Source of the DNA: an uncultured Dehalococcoidia bacterium
GTDB lineage: Bacteria; Chloroflexota; Dehalococcoidia; Lucifugimonadales; Lucifugimonadaceae
NCBI GenBank assembly: GCA_951812795.1
Contig: OX638325.1
Location: forward strand, 1,364,001-1,428,000
Length of the DNA stretch: 64,000 nucleotides
Reading direction: 5' to 3'
In this document: positions 1-9,044 of the stretch, piece after piece
Layout: each line of letters starts with the position of its first letter
How positions within the stretch are numbered: position 1 is the first letter of the stretch
The notes under the pieces: generated by a model
The model's database searches: none
What the model saw: the letters and a program-made list of their open reading frames with translations, nothing else
Told to the model about the DNA's origin: nothing
Made by a program: the position numbers and the translations under genes

Positions 1-1
1 C

Positions 2-115
2 TTGACTCACGCCTACCTAACCATCGACGACGAGATTATCTGGAAAACGATCCAAACTGACATCCCACAACTCTTGACTGAACTCAACAAGTTGTTGATG
101 TCCATTGGCGATTAA
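2..115 (+). CDS. C-terminal tail of a HepT-type toxin (partial, cut by window edge)
   Basis: An open frame enters from the left edge and stops at TAA 113-115. The 37 visible residues begin LTHAYLTIDDEIIWKTI and continue with an amphipathic helix ending TELNKLLMSIGD. This matches the end of the HEPN-fold HepT (DUF86) RNase toxins, where a His-x-Tyr pair is followed by a 'IIW..i..dlp.L...i..ll' helix. The complete HepT at 59435 in this window ends in the same way. HepT cuts RNA and is silenced by AMPylation from a neighbouring minimal nucleotidyltransferase. The partner would lie outside the window. Identification rests on a short stretch, so confidence is moderate. Confidence 0.6.
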   Translation: MTHAYLTIDDEIIWKTIQTDIPQLLTELNKLLMSIGD

Positions 116-201
116 GAGGCGCAGAAACGACGCGACGCGGCACGTCCCTCTGACCATACCCCCAACGTCACCGTCGACTTCTGCTTAACCTTTCACCACA
201 C

Positions 202-960
202 CTACCCCAACCCCACCTCAAACACTCGCTCGTACCGCGTCGGCCGGTTGTAGTGCAGAATACTCTGCATCAATACCATCGATCGTACCGGCACCACGAT
301 CTCATCCCATCGTTCCCTCGAAGCCCGCGCCTCCAACCAACGCTGACCAATTGCCGCCAACACTCGCTTTTGAGTCCCGCTGCGCACACGGCCCACCGTC
401 ACATGAGGCGAAAACTCACGTCTCTCCTCAGGAAAACCGCGCTTAACCATCGCACCATCCAATCGCGCCGCCAAACTCGACATCCTTCTTAAATCACCAT
501 CCATACCCGTCCACAACACCCGCGGAGTGCGTTCCCCCGGAAAACACCCATTCGCACCCAACAACAACTCCAATCTCGCAGAATCCGCCGCAACCTCCTC
601 GAGTTCTAATTTCAGATCTGCTAGGTCATCCTGATGCACATCACCCAAAAACTTCAGCGTCACGTGCATATTCTCCGGCGCGGTCCATCGAACCGCATCG
701 TACGCCACCGCACCGCGTGACGGCCGCCGCCTCTGCATTCCGTCATACGACACCTCGCGCATCGACCTCGACATGCCATCCAACACCCTGATCGCCCGCC
801 TCGGCAACGTCACCGCCACGAATAACCGCAGATAAAGAGACTCCGACTCGAAATCCCCTTCCCTTTCTCCCCCTGGCAACAACACCGGCTCAACGTCGAG
901 CCGTATCACCCCACGCCGCGAACGCTGAACCTCTTCCGTTGTTTCGTCTATAGTATCCAC
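202..960 (-). CDS. thpR: RNA 2',3'-cyclic phosphodiesterase (ThpR/LigT family)
   Basis: This 252-residue protein belongs to the 2H phosphoesterase superfamily, which opens 2',3'-cyclic phosphates at RNA ends in the cytoplasm. Two H-x-T-x motifs are visible: HVTLKFLG near residue 100 and SPHVTVGR near residue 187, the expected catalytic pair. The N-terminal ~45 residues before LYLRLFVAV are an extension compared with the usual ~180-190 residue family length. The start is GTG at 960, preceded on the minus strand by AGGA about eight bases upstream. It is divergent from the enolase-superfamily gene at 999, and only about 38 bases separate them, so the two promoters must overlap. Confidence 0.88.
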   Translation of the reverse strand: MDTIDETTEEVQRSRRGVIRLDVEPVLLPGGEREGDFESESLYLRLFVAVTLPRRAIRVLDGMSRSMREVSYDGMQRRRPSRGAVAYDAVRWTAPENMHVTLKFLGDVHQDDLADLKLELEEVAADSARLELLLGANGCFPGERTPRVLWTGMDGDLRRMSSLAARLDGAMVKRGFPEERREFSPHVTVGRVRSGTQKRVLAAIGQRWLEARASRERWDEIVVPVRSMVLMQSILHYNRPTRYERVFEVGLG

Positions 961-998
961 ACCATTATCCTAGCCCACACAACTATTAACATTTGACC

Positions 999-2198
999 AT
1001 GTTCTCTGATGCCTCAAACCCCGATATCTGGTGGACCCCCACCGACCTCCAGTTCCAAGAGATCCACGCCCGCGGCGGCACCGATTGGACCACCATCATC
1101 CTCTCCGACGCCGACGGCGTCGCGGGACAAGGCGAGATCACTTCGACCCAACTCTCCAATAGTGTCGCCGCCGTAACTGCACGCTTGGCCAATCGGCTCC
1201 GAGGACAACGCATCGCCTCCGACGACCACGTGATGCAGATCCTAGGCATCGATCCAAAGGAGCTAGAGCAAGACCAAAGACTCGCGACGGCCGTTAGCGG
1301 ACTCCGTTGCGCTGTCGCCGACGCCCTCGCCCAGCGTGCCTATATGCCGCTCGCGCAATACCTCAGATATACACACCAACACGACGGCGACCTCCCCGAC
1401 AAAGTCCAACTCTACGGAAACATAAACCGTTCTCTACTTCCCGACGACCAAGGCCCCGTCGACCGCGGACCCGACGACTTCGCCGAAATGGCCGTCGAAG
1501 CAGTAAACAACGGTTTCACGACGATCAAATGCGCTCCCTTCGACGAGTGCCGAGCGCCATTCGAAACCACCGGACTCCCCCACTGCGCCGAAGCTGGACT
1601 CGATCGCGTCCAGGCCATCCGCCAAGCCGTCGGTCCCGACATCACCATTTTCGTCGACTGCCACTCGCGGTTCGACCTCGACTCCGCTCTCGCCCTAGAA
1701 CCCGAACTCCGAGCCGCGGGAGGCCAATGGTTCGAAGAACCCGTAGACCCCATCGAGCATTCCGACGACCTCCGCACGGTCCACGAACACGCAGTCCTAC
1801 CGGTCGCCGGTGCAGAACACGGCTACGGTGTAGACCTCTTCAAGCGACTCCTCAACGAGGACATCCTCGACATCGTCATGCCCGACGTGAAATTCTGCGG
1901 CGGCCCCGTCGAGGCCTACCGCATCGGCGTCGAACTCGAGCCGGCATACCCCGGGTCAGTCTCCATGCACTGCCCATCCGGACCTCTCTCACTCCTCGCC
2001 AGCGCACATGCCACCATCGCCTTCGAAAACGTCCTCCCACTCGAACACGCCGTCTACGAAATCGACTGGCGACACACCATCCTTGAACCATACGAACGCG
2101 TAGAAAACGGACACCTCATCCTCCCCGAAGGCCCCGGCCTAGGCGCACGAGTAGACCCTGTGGCAGTAGCTGTCAAAGGCAAATCCTGGACCGAGTAA
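999..2198 (+). CDS. Enolase-superfamily sugar-acid dehydratase/racemase-like protein
   Basis: This is a mandelate racemase/muconate lactonizing enzyme family protein of about 400 residues. A TIM-barrel signature is readable: TTIKCAPF (catalytic-strand Lys), VDCHSRFD, WFEEPVDP and AGAEHGYG supply the acidic metal ligands, and HCPSGP near the C-terminus supplies the candidate general-acid/base His. Members abstract the alpha-proton of a carboxylate, most often dehydrating aldonic acids; the substrate cannot be read here. A TTG at 993 precedes the ATG at 999 and no Shine-Dalgarno is obvious for either, so the mRNA may be nearly leaderless. A second member of the superfamily lies at 3196 with only moderate similarity, so the two probably act on different sugar acids. 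Confidence 0.85.
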   Translation: MFSDASNPDIWWTPTDLQFQEIHARGGTDWTTIILSDADGVAGQGEITSTQLSNSVAAVTARLANRLRGQRIASDDHVMQILGIDPKELEQDQRLATAVSGLRCAVADALAQRAYMPLAQYLRYTHQHDGDLPDKVQLYGNINRSLLPDDQGPVDRGPDDFAEMAVEAVNNGFTTIKCAPFDECRAPFETTGLPHCAEAGLDRVQAIRQAVGPDITIFVDCHSRFDLDSALALEPELRAAGGQWFEEPVDPIEHSDDLRTVHEHAVLPVAGAEHGYGVDLFKRLLNEDILDIVMPDVKFCGGPVEAYRIGVELEPAYPGSVSMHCPSGPLSLLASAHATIAFENVLPLEHAVYEIDWRHTILEPYERVENGHLILPEGPGLGARVDPVAVAVKGKSWTE

Positions 2199-2226
2199 GC
2201 ACGCCGTCATTCTTCCGAGCACCCAC

Positions 2227-2254
2227 CGTCATTCCCGCGCACGCGGGAACCCAG
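2227..2254. repeat. Dispersed palindromic repeat, family A
   Basis: A GC-rich inverted repeat with arms TTCCCGCG and CGCGGGAA, flanked by CGTCA and CCCAG. Relatives with the frame 'GGGTTCCCGC..GCGGGAATGACGG' occur at 9520, 13151, 18300, 19582 and 59818. It lies between the enolase gene and the release-factor gene and may double as a transcript-end hairpin. Confidence 0.8.
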
Positions 2255-2264
2255 AAAACACACC

Positions 2265-3167
2265 ATGGCTACCGAAATTCTAGCCTCTGACATCCTCCCA
2301 CCGCGCACTGTATCCAGTCGCGGCATGAAGGGCATGCTAGACCGCTTAGAAACCGACTCCACTGGTAAGTACATCTTCAAACTCATTCCTCCTCGAGCTC
2401 TCCAAGCATCCCTCTTTCGAGAGCATCCAAACCCATCCCAAGTCACTGCGCCGACATCGCAGAATAACCGAATTCCGCCAACCCCGATCCCCTCTCCCGC
2501 TGGGCGGGAGAGGGCTAGGGTGAGGGCACAAGACTGGTCTTGGCTACCCGCCTCTGCACGAAATTCCCCTTCAGGTTTGGCTTTCTTATACACCAAAACC
2601 CCGGAATTCACCTACATCCCCCAATTGGCCATCGCACCGCCGTTTCCCATCGTTCACGAGACCGAAACCACCGACCGCGAAACCCTACTCCAGTCCATCG
2701 ATCCACCCCTCCACGTCGCCATCATCCTCATCCGCTACGGCTACGTAGCCATCGCCATCGCCCACGACAAAACCCTGGTCCTCACCAAGACAGAGACCCG
2801 CTTCGTCCCAAACAAACACCGCGCCGGAGGCCAGTCCGCCAATCGTTTCAAACGCTCCCGCGAAAAATGGGCCAGAGAATTCTTCGACAAGTCCGCACGG
2901 CTGGCGGAGGAACGTTTTGGGGGGTATCAGCATCGTATCGACTGGTTGATATTTGGAGGTGATCGGCATGTTATCAACGGGTTTTTGGAACGAGCGAAGT
3001 TGCCCGATGGATTGGAAGGGCGCATCCTAGGACGTCGTCTGAATACACTGCGACCCAATCGGAATGGGTTGAAGAACGCGGTTAGGCAGGCTTGGTCATC
3101 CACCATCTATGAACTCGCCGAACGGACCAAACCCGAAATCACTCTCCCATCGTTAAAATCAGCGTAA
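2265..3167 (+). CDS. Vms1/ANKZF1-like (eRF1-fold) peptidyl-tRNA hydrolase/release factor
   Basis: The C-terminal half (about residue 150 to 290) is a VLRF1-type eRF1 domain: IAIAHDKTLVLTKTETR, then HRAGGQSANRFKRSREK near residue 187, then FFDKSARLAEERF and IDWLIFGG. The GGQ-Q-S-A-x-R-F loop is the family's catalytic loop for releasing peptidyl-tRNA, as in ribosome rescue. The N-terminal part is degenerate for about 90 residues and contains an in-frame palindromic repeat at 2481-2528, encoding TPIPSPAGRERARVRAQ. The reading frame is intact through it. The ATG at 2265 follows family A repeat 2227-2254 and has no clear Shine-Dalgarno. A later start after the repeat is possible but no strong candidate is visible. 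The enzymatic role is inferred from the motif only. Confidence 0.72.
   Translation: MATEILASDILPPRTVSSRGMKGMLDRLETDSTGKYIFKLIPPRALQASLFREHPNPSQVTAPTSQNNRIPPTPIPSPAGRERARVRAQDWSWLPASARNSPSGLAFLYTKTPEFTYIPQLAIAPPFPIVHETETTDRETLLQSIDPPLHVAIILIRYGYVAIAIAHDKTLVLTKTETRFVPNKHRAGGQSANRFKRSREKWAREFFDKSARLAEERFGGYQHRIDWLIFGGDRHVINGFLERAKLPDGLEGRILGRRLNTLRPNRNGLKNAVRQAWSSTIYELAERTKPEITLPSLKSA
2481..2528. repeat. Palindromic repeat family D inserted in frame in the release-factor gene
   Basis: The core CCCTCTCCCGC-TGG-GCGGGAGAGGG is followed by CTAGGGTGAGGGCA. A reverse-oriented relative sits at 16622-16684, immediately upstream of another gene. Here it contributes residues ~73-88 of the Vms1-like protein without breaking the frame. 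Confidence 0.8.
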
Positions 3168-3195
3168 TCCGCGGTTCAGACAAAAGGCACTCTCC

Positions 3196-4326
3196 ATGAA
3201 AATCACGGCCATAAACTCGCATATTGGATTTGGACCCCGCTACCCGTGGGTCTTCATAACCATCGACACCGACGAAGGACTCACCGGACTCGGCCAGGCC
3301 CAGGGCGGCATCGCTGCCCACATGATCCACGCAGCCATCCCACACCTCTCTGACTTCCTAGTCGGCGAAGACTCCTCTCGCATCGACTACATCTGGACCC
3401 GACTCTTCTCCGACCTCAACAGCACCGGCAACCGAGGCTTCGGTTCTGCCCTGATCTCCGCCGTCGACATCGCCCTTTGGGACCTCAAAGGCAAGCGCCT
3501 CGGACTTCCAATCTACGAGCTCATCGGCGGCAAGTTCCGAGACGACCTGCGACTCTACTCCAACGGCTGGTTCAACCGAGGACCGACCCCCGAGGGTTAC
3601 GCTCAGGCCGCATTCGAGACCATCGCCGAGGGACACACCGCTCTCAAGATGGACCCCTTCTTCGAGTTCGACGACGTCTCGCCGCTCCAGCACGGACACA
3701 ACATCTCGCCTACAGGACTGCGCAAGGGCGTCGAGATCACCCGCGCCGTCCGCAACGCCGTCGGACCCGACATCGAAATCCTCATCGATCTGCACGGACG
3801 CTACGACGTCGCAGCCGCCGTCCGCGTCGGCAAGGCACTCGGAGAGTTCGACATCGGCTGGCTCGAAGAGCCCGTCCCGCCCGAAAATCACGACGCACTC
3901 GCACTCGTCAAAGACCAAGTCCCCATGCCCATCTGCGTCGGCGAAAGGCTCGTCACCCGCTGGGACTTCCGACCCATCCTAGACCGCCAACTCGCCAACT
4001 ACATCATGCCCGACATCGTCCGCTGCGGAGGCATCTCCGAGATGCGCAAAATCGCCACGATGGCCGAGGCCTACTACATCCCAGTCTCCCCCCACGACGC
4101 CACCGGCCCCATAACAATGGCCGCCGGCGCCCAAGTAATGATGTCCACCCCCAACTTCTACCGACTAGAAATCGCCTACTCCGAACTCCCCTACTACAAC
4201 GCCGCCCTAACACCGCCGTTGGATGTCCGCAACGGCTTCTACCACGTCCCAGATGCGCCTGGCCTGGGGCACACCCTAAACCCGGAGTATGTGGCGGCGG
4301 GGCCAGACAAATCCCTCATCGACTAG
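3196..4326 (+). CDS. Enolase-superfamily sugar-acid dehydratase-like protein (mandelate racemase family)
   Basis: This 376-residue, full-length protein is closer to the D-galactonate/gluconate dehydratase branch than its neighbour at 999. Readable motifs in order are an N-terminal capping domain (ITAINSHIGFGPRYPWVFI), TALKMDPF with the barrel Lys, LIDLHGRYD, WLEEPVPPENHD and CVGERLVTRWDF for the metal ligands, and VSPHDATGPI with the His typical of dehydratases. The reaction is probably dehydration of an aldonic acid to a 2-keto-3-deoxy acid in the cytoplasm, feeding aldolases such as the DapA-family enzymes at 23522 and 41561. The ATG at 3196 is preceded by AAAGG. A broad-specificity member cannot be excluded. 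Confidence 0.88.
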   Translation: MKITAINSHIGFGPRYPWVFITIDTDEGLTGLGQAQGGIAAHMIHAAIPHLSDFLVGEDSSRIDYIWTRLFSDLNSTGNRGFGSALISAVDIALWDLKGKRLGLPIYELIGGKFRDDLRLYSNGWFNRGPTPEGYAQAAFETIAEGHTALKMDPFFEFDDVSPLQHGHNISPTGLRKGVEITRAVRNAVGPDIEILIDLHGRYDVAAAVRVGKALGEFDIGWLEEPVPPENHDALALVKDQVPMPICVGERLVTRWDFRPILDRQLANYIMPDIVRCGGISEMRKIATMAEAYYIPVSPHDATGPITMAAGAQVMMSTPNFYRLEIAYSELPYYNAALTPPLDVRNGFYHVPDAPGLGHTLNPEYVAAGPDKSLID

Positions 4327-4722
4327 GGTTGTCCTCTCGCGAGATATTCTTCCGAAGGAAAACGGGAAGCCTCTTGCCGCAGAGTCAACCAATTCTCAAA
4401 GGTTGTTCCGGTTAAACTTGATTTCACTCTGGTTGAAGCTAGACAATGGCTTTTATGCTGGGCGATTTCTCACGATGCCGATAAACCTCACATCGGACGA
4501 TTCACCTCGTTACATCGCCCTTTTGGAAGGATCGACTGTAGCCGGGTTTTTCAGTAAAACGGTCGTTGGATCTTCTTCTGACAAGCAAGAAATGCAGGCA
4601 CCAAAAATCAATCCACAATCGATCCATAAACGGTCACAATCCAAAGACCGTATTCACATGACAACTTACCTCCAGGTGGAGGATCTTTCGGTCCGCCCCG
4701 AGGAGCTTAGGAGTCAGTGACC
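4327..4722. other. Intergenic leader before the IetAS-like pair
   Basis: About 390 bases with no convincing gene. An open frame spans it but starts inside the enolase gene and has no recognisable protein features. The base composition is more AT-rich than the upstream genes, marking the left edge of a probably transferred segment. The last 60 bases hold an inverted repeat (4669-4682) and two AGGAG motifs. Confidence 0.5.
4669..4682. promoter_or_regulatory. Inverted repeat upstream of the AAA ATPase gene
   Basis: CCTCCA-GG-TGGAGG is a perfect 6+6 inverted repeat ending 40 bases before the ATG. It could be an operator. Its CCTCC arm could also pair with the AGGAG ribosome-binding motifs at 4701-4705 and 4709-4713, giving translational control. 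Both roles are inferences. Confidence 0.35.
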
Positions 4723-5748
4723 ATGGCCCGTGCCGATTTGCTCAAACAGCTTTTTAAGGCCTTTCGAGATAGCGACAGAGATTCATTCATGGAAGTCGCA
4801 CATTTCATCGTGGACGAGGAACGCAAGAAACACCACGTCATATTGGCCAACGAACTCCGTCGCATATTAGATAACCACGTGGTCCCGACTCAATCAAGGA
4901 TGATGGATCGCTTCCATCCGCCACCCATGGACCACGACAAGCGATCTCCCCTGCTGGAAATCAGAAATCCAGATCGTTTCCTCCACGATCTAATCATTGA
5001 CTCAACCAACGACGATCTGATTTTGAGCGTGATCCGTGAATTTCGGCAATGGGATGTACTTGAATCCAACGGATTGCGGCCGAATCACAAATTGTTGTTT
5101 TGCGGACCACCTGGTTGCGGCAAGACGGTAACGGCTGAGGCGATCGCGACGGAACTAGGTTTGCCAATGGTGTACGTTCGGTTTGATTCAGTGGTGTCTT
5201 CGTTGCTCGGCGAAACTGCGTCAAACCTCCGAAGAGTCTTTGACTACATTGGTCAGGACACTTGGGTCGTTTTATTTGATGAATTCGACGCTATTGGCAG
5301 GTCTCGAGATGACGTCACAGAACACGGTGAAATAAAGAGGGTTGTTAGTTCGTTCCTACAGATGCTTGATAATTTCGATGGTCGGTCTCTAATAATTGCT
5401 GCGACGAATTTTGAACAATCACTCGATCCAGCGCTCTGGCGAAGGTTTGACGAAGTAGTTCGTTTTGAACGCCCCACCGTTCATCAAATCGAAAAATTAA
5501 TGCAAGCGAGGCTCCGTTACATCGCAAACAGACGCGTGTCGATCAAAAAATACGCATCGCAGTTGGAAGGTTCAACGTTTGCCGATGTCGAACGAATTTG
5601 CTTGGCAGTGCTCAAGATTTGCGCTTTGGACGGCAAAAAACGATTCAGCGTTAATGACCTCGCCACCGCCATACGGAAACACAAGGTTAGAAGACGCGCT
5701 ATGTCGCGATCCAACTCCGGCGCAATGCCAAAAGTCGACTCGGCTTGA
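4723..5748 (+). CDS. ietA: AAA+ ATPase, IetA-like partner of the downstream subtilase
   Basis: This is a single AAA module of about 341 residues. An N-terminal helical region of ~120 residues is followed by Walker A GPPGCGKT (from residue ~128), Walker B VVLFDEFDAIG (~182), sensor 1 IIAATN (~222) and arginine-finger region LWRRFDEVVRF. AGGAG at 4709-4713 is nine bases before ATG 4723, which favours this start over the in-frame GTG at 4717. The stop is six bases before the S8 protease gene. AAA ATPase plus subtilase pairs of this layout are known as ietAS, first described as a plasmid stability/incompatibility pair and later listed among anti-phage systems. The ATPase is thought to control the protease. 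Codon use is more AT-rich than in flanking genes, a sign of transfer. Confidence 0.8.
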   Translation: MARADLLKQLFKAFRDSDRDSFMEVAHFIVDEERKKHHVILANELRRILDNHVVPTQSRMMDRFHPPPMDHDKRSPLLEIRNPDRFLHDLIIDSTNDDLILSVIREFRQWDVLESNGLRPNHKLLFCGPPGCGKTVTAEAIATELGLPMVYVRFDSVVSSLLGETASNLRRVFDYIGQDTWVVLFDEFDAIGRSRDDVTEHGEIKRVVSSFLQMLDNFDGRSLIIAATNFEQSLDPALWRRFDEVVRFERPTVHQIEKLMQARLRYIANRRVSIKKYASQLEGSTFADVERICLAVLKICALDGKKRFSVNDLATAIRKHKVRRRAMSRSNSGAMPKVDSA

Positions 5749-5754
5749 TTCGTC

Positions 5755-8241
5755 ATGATGTTTAATTTCGAACGTATGGAACCTCTTCCTCATGTACCCG
5801 TGCAACGCGAGCCGGAACAGGAGCGAATAAGACCGCCTAGAATGAATTTTTTCCCCAGCGTAACGCCTCGAGTTAATCGCCGAAGCCACGCGGCTCAGAT
5901 GAGAGACCAGACAGTAGATTCAGTCGCTGAACTGACGCAGATTCGGACTTCTCTAGGCTTAGACCCAAGCAATTTCTTGGTGTTGCGTTTGGAAACGCTC
6001 GATGTGAACCAAAGGGAGGCATTGAATCGATTTGGTGCTCAGATAGTCGAGGAGCTTCGCGAGTACCGCGATAACAAAACGGTTTACAGATTGTTGGTCC
6101 AGTTTCCCGATGAAGATTCGCTCAATCAATTCACATCCGAACGTGATGAATACGCGGAAGAAAACGCGGATACAACGTTTTTGCCGCCTGGCGTGCGTAG
6201 AGACCTTTTTGATGCCCTTGACAGCGTTTCCACAGTTACGCCAGACGAACGCACCGGTAACCGGCTTCGTCATGAAGGCGCCCCCATGCAAGAGCCGTTT
6301 TATCTCGACGTCGACCTCTGGGAGCCTGGGTCTACCCAGCGTTACACAGTATTGATCAACGAGTTCCGGAGATTGGTGGAATCTCGTGGCGGCAACGTTG
6401 TTAAGGATCCCTTGCGGATCCCAAGTTTAATACTGGTTAAAGTCCAATCGAACAACCAATTGTTGCGGGAACTTTTGCAGTTGGACATTGTTTCGTTGGT
6501 TGATCTTCCTCCAAAACCGCCTCCCGAGGATGCGTTCGAGCTACAAACGCCGATCCAACCTCCAACTGAATTGCCACAAATGCAGGCAAATGGTCCTCGG
6601 GTTTGCGTCATAGATTCCGGTGCGTTGACTGGTCACCCGTTACTTCGCGGCGTTGTGATTGCACAAGAAGATTTCGACTCTGGTGAACACACCCCGATTG
6701 ATTTGAATGGCCACGGAACACAAGTCGCAGGATTGGTCGCCTATCGTGACATCGCTAGACACATGCTTTCGAACAATTGGTATCCTGCCGTTGGCATTTA
6801 CTCCGCAAAAGTTCTGCGCAACGATCCGAATCCATTTGATCCATCGGATGTAAGCGCCGTTTTCCCGGATGACCAAAGAGTAGAGGACCAACTACGGCGA
6901 GCCATCGAATATTTCCATACTGAGCATGGTTGCCGAGTGTTTAACTTGTCCCTCGGTCATGGTTACAGAATTTACGAAGGAGGACGACAATTAGCGTGGG
7001 CTGAATTGTTGGACGATTTGGTTCGATCATTGGACATCGTCGTAGTGGTAGCCTCGGGCAACGTAACACATCCCGATATCCCCGCCGCCTCAAACACCTA
7101 CGAATTCCAAAAAAGAGTTACCGAATCGATACGGGATCCAGGACACCGATTGATTGATCCGTCTACCGCAGCTCTTTGTGTAACCGTTGGCTCGATCGCA
7201 CGCCGCGACGACCCTACTACGTTTTACACCGGTAATCCGGTGGCAGGTTCACGTCGCGGTTGGCCTTCCCCCTTTACGAGGCGCGGGCCAGGAGTAGCGG
7301 GTGCTGTGAAGCCTGAACTCGTAGCTCACGGCGGCAACTATGCCGTCGATTCAGTTGGTTCCAGCACGATCTGGCGGAAAAAAGACCGAAATCTGGGCGA
7401 ACCAACATTGAACCTAGATTTCCAATCGGGGCGACTGCTCACAGCCACAAATGGTACGAGTTTCTCGGCAGCGCGAATTGCACACGTCGCTGCATTGATG
7501 GAACATAGCTTGCAAGATCAACTTGGCGGACCTCCTAGCCAGAATTTGGTTAGGGCGTTGTTGATAAATTCATCGCGAAATGAACCCGAAACGGAACTTG
7601 CTTTGGGTAATCGGCAGTCCGACATTTTGGATGCTGCGGGATATGGTCAACCAAATGAAGAATACTGTTGGTCATCGCGCAATCGCGTCACACTTTTCGC
7701 CGAAGATACAGTAGGCCATCGGATTTTCCACGTGTATTCGCTCGTCGTGCCAGCGGAATTTTCGAGAACGAGGGGTAAGCGATCTATTTCGGTTTCATTG
7801 GCGTATAACCCGCCTACAAGGTTAAGTCGGCGCGATTACATAGCGAACGCGATGTGGTTAGAAATATTCGGCGGGTTAACGACGCAACAAGTGATCGATT
7901 TCCGATCCACTTACCGTGGCCAAGGTGATGCGCCCGAAGCAGATCCGCATAACAAACTGACTTTCAAACCTGGCGCCGGAACGATTAAGATGTCGACTGT
8001 TCAGAAAAGGGCATGGCACTCGAATCAAGGAACTATGTTTCTCAATCGTTCAATGCCGAATGGGGATTGCACGTTGCACATATTTGTAGGGTGTCAACGA
8101 AGATTCTCCCATCCTTTGGCTGAAGACGGGCAAAGATACGCGCTAGTCGTTACCCTCGAACACGAGAACCATCAGGTCGACGTTTATCAATCGGTGCAGG
8201 CAAGAGTTAGAACTCGGACCGCCGTCCGGATTACGCAATGA
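5755..8241 (+). CDS. ietS: S8 subtilisin-like serine protease, IetS-like
   Basis: An 828-residue protein with a ~280-residue N-terminal region of unknown fold, a subtilase domain and a ~200-residue C-terminal region. The catalytic triad is complete: Asp287 in VCVIDSGAL, His320 in LNGHGTQVAGLV and Ser569 in TNGTSFSAARIAHVAAL. An oxyanion-type Asn lies in VVASGN. No signal peptide is present, so it acts in the cytoplasm, as expected for a toxin or defence effector controlled by the ATPase encoded just upstream. ATG 5755 (followed by ATG 5758) lies six bases after the ATPase stop, so the pair is almost certainly co-transcribed and coupled. The gene is intact and AT-richer than the surrounding chromosome. 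Confidence 0.85.
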   Translation: MMFNFERMEPLPHVPVQREPEQERIRPPRMNFFPSVTPRVNRRSHAAQMRDQTVDSVAELTQIRTSLGLDPSNFLVLRLETLDVNQREALNRFGAQIVEELREYRDNKTVYRLLVQFPDEDSLNQFTSERDEYAEENADTTFLPPGVRRDLFDALDSVSTVTPDERTGNRLRHEGAPMQEPFYLDVDLWEPGSTQRYTVLINEFRRLVESRGGNVVKDPLRIPSLILVKVQSNNQLLRELLQLDIVSLVDLPPKPPPEDAFELQTPIQPPTELPQMQANGPRVCVIDSGALTGHPLLRGVVIAQEDFDSGEHTPIDLNGHGTQVAGLVAYRDIARHMLSNNWYPAVGIYSAKVLRNDPNPFDPSDVSAVFPDDQRVEDQLRRAIEYFHTEHGCRVFNLSLGHGYRIYEGGRQLAWAELLDDLVRSLDIVVVVASGNVTHPDIPAASNTYEFQKRVTESIRDPGHRLIDPSTAALCVTVGSIARRDDPTTFYTGNPVAGSRRGWPSPFTRRGPGVAGAVKPELVAHGGNYAVDSVGSSTIWRKKDRNLGEPTLNLDFQSGRLLTATNGTSFSAARIAHVAALMEHSLQDQLGGPPSQNLVRALLINSSRNEPETELALGNRQSDILDAAGYGQPNEEYCWSSRNRVTLFAEDTVGHRIFHVYSLVVPAEFSRTRGKRSISVSLAYNPPTRLSRRDYIANAMWLEIFGGLTTQQVIDFRSTYRGQGDAPEADPHNKLTFKPGAGTIKMSTVQKRAWHSNQGTMFLNRSMPNGDCTLHIFVGCQRRFSHPLAEDGQRYALVVTLEHENHQVDVYQSVQARVRTRTAVRITQ

Positions 8242-8928
8242 TTTTTGGTTGCACACCGTTGGCGTCGCCCGCGAATTCTTCGATATCTAAGTCAATCGTT
8301 TCCATAAAACGCCCCCACCTCCCCTCATCCGGCCTCTCCACCCGCCGCGGCGGCACCACGATCCGCTACCCCCCTTCCCACAACCCAAACGCATCATCAA
8401 ACTCGTGCCCAGCCCCAATCAACCAGTTGAACGCCGCAAGGCGGGCACATCCCCCCCTTCCCTCAACTCCCCCTACACAATCACCGAAAAAACCAACTCC
8501 TCCATCGAATCCCCGACAACAAACACAGGCCACATCACCGCGTATCTGCCCGGCATTATCCCGTGCAGATAGACCAACGGAAGCCGGCTCACCATCAAAC
8601 CTCGCAGCCCCACGTTGTCCGTGTGGTGCGGGTCTTTGCCCCGATAACGGTATCGCAGGAGATTGTCCGAGCCAAACGTGTTCGAATAGGAGCTTCTCGC
8701 TGCACTCCGTATCGACAAAGGCAACATCATCTTCGACGGCGTGAATATCCCTTGCGGACCCATCAACGGCACTTGACGACCGTCAAACTCAAACCCATCT
8801 TTCAACGCCCCCTCCGACACCAACCCGCCGCCGGCAACTTCGTGCGCAAGCCAATCAAACGCGGCATACCTAATCCGCTGATCAAGAACCCAATCGAACT
8901 CCAAAATCGTCCATCCTTCCGTTACCAA
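8231..8928 (-). pseudogene. Decayed HNH endonuclease gene with its catalytic centre deleted
   Basis: Minus-strand frame 8928-8473 encodes an intact N-terminal part of an HNH endonuclease family: RIRYAAFDWLAHEV, VPLMGPQGIFTPSKM, LLRYRYRGKDPHHTDN, VPLVYLHGI-type and YAVMWPVFVVGD blocks, then a TAG at 8473-8475. The family's C-terminal tail is readable further on (8407 downwards): HEFDDAFGLWEGG, a TAG at 8366-8368, then RIVVPPRRVERPDEGRWGRF. The central HNH nuclease domain of roughly 100 residues that should join them is missing. The gene is therefore non-functional. It overlaps the end of the convergent subtilase gene. The N-terminal fragment alone is an open frame of 151 codons and might still be translated. 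Confidence 0.72.
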
Positions 8929-9044
8929 CGACGTTCAGTCCAACATCCCAAAAACCTAACACCAAATCCCGAAAGTCCCCTCTTTCCCATAAATCTCAGT
9001 TCAGACCCCTTCCAAAAACGCCCCCCACCTCTCCCCCAACCTCC

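Noticed and set aside
1307..2086. Arg/Pro-rich plus-strand frame within the first enolase gene
   Set aside because: Off-frame shadow of a GC-rich gene; the enolase frame carries all the motifs.
4289..4720. A 143-codon open frame on the plus strand before the AAA ATPase gene
   Set aside because: It begins inside the enolase gene, has no Shine-Dalgarno, no recognisable protein features, and covers the region with likely regulatory sequence.
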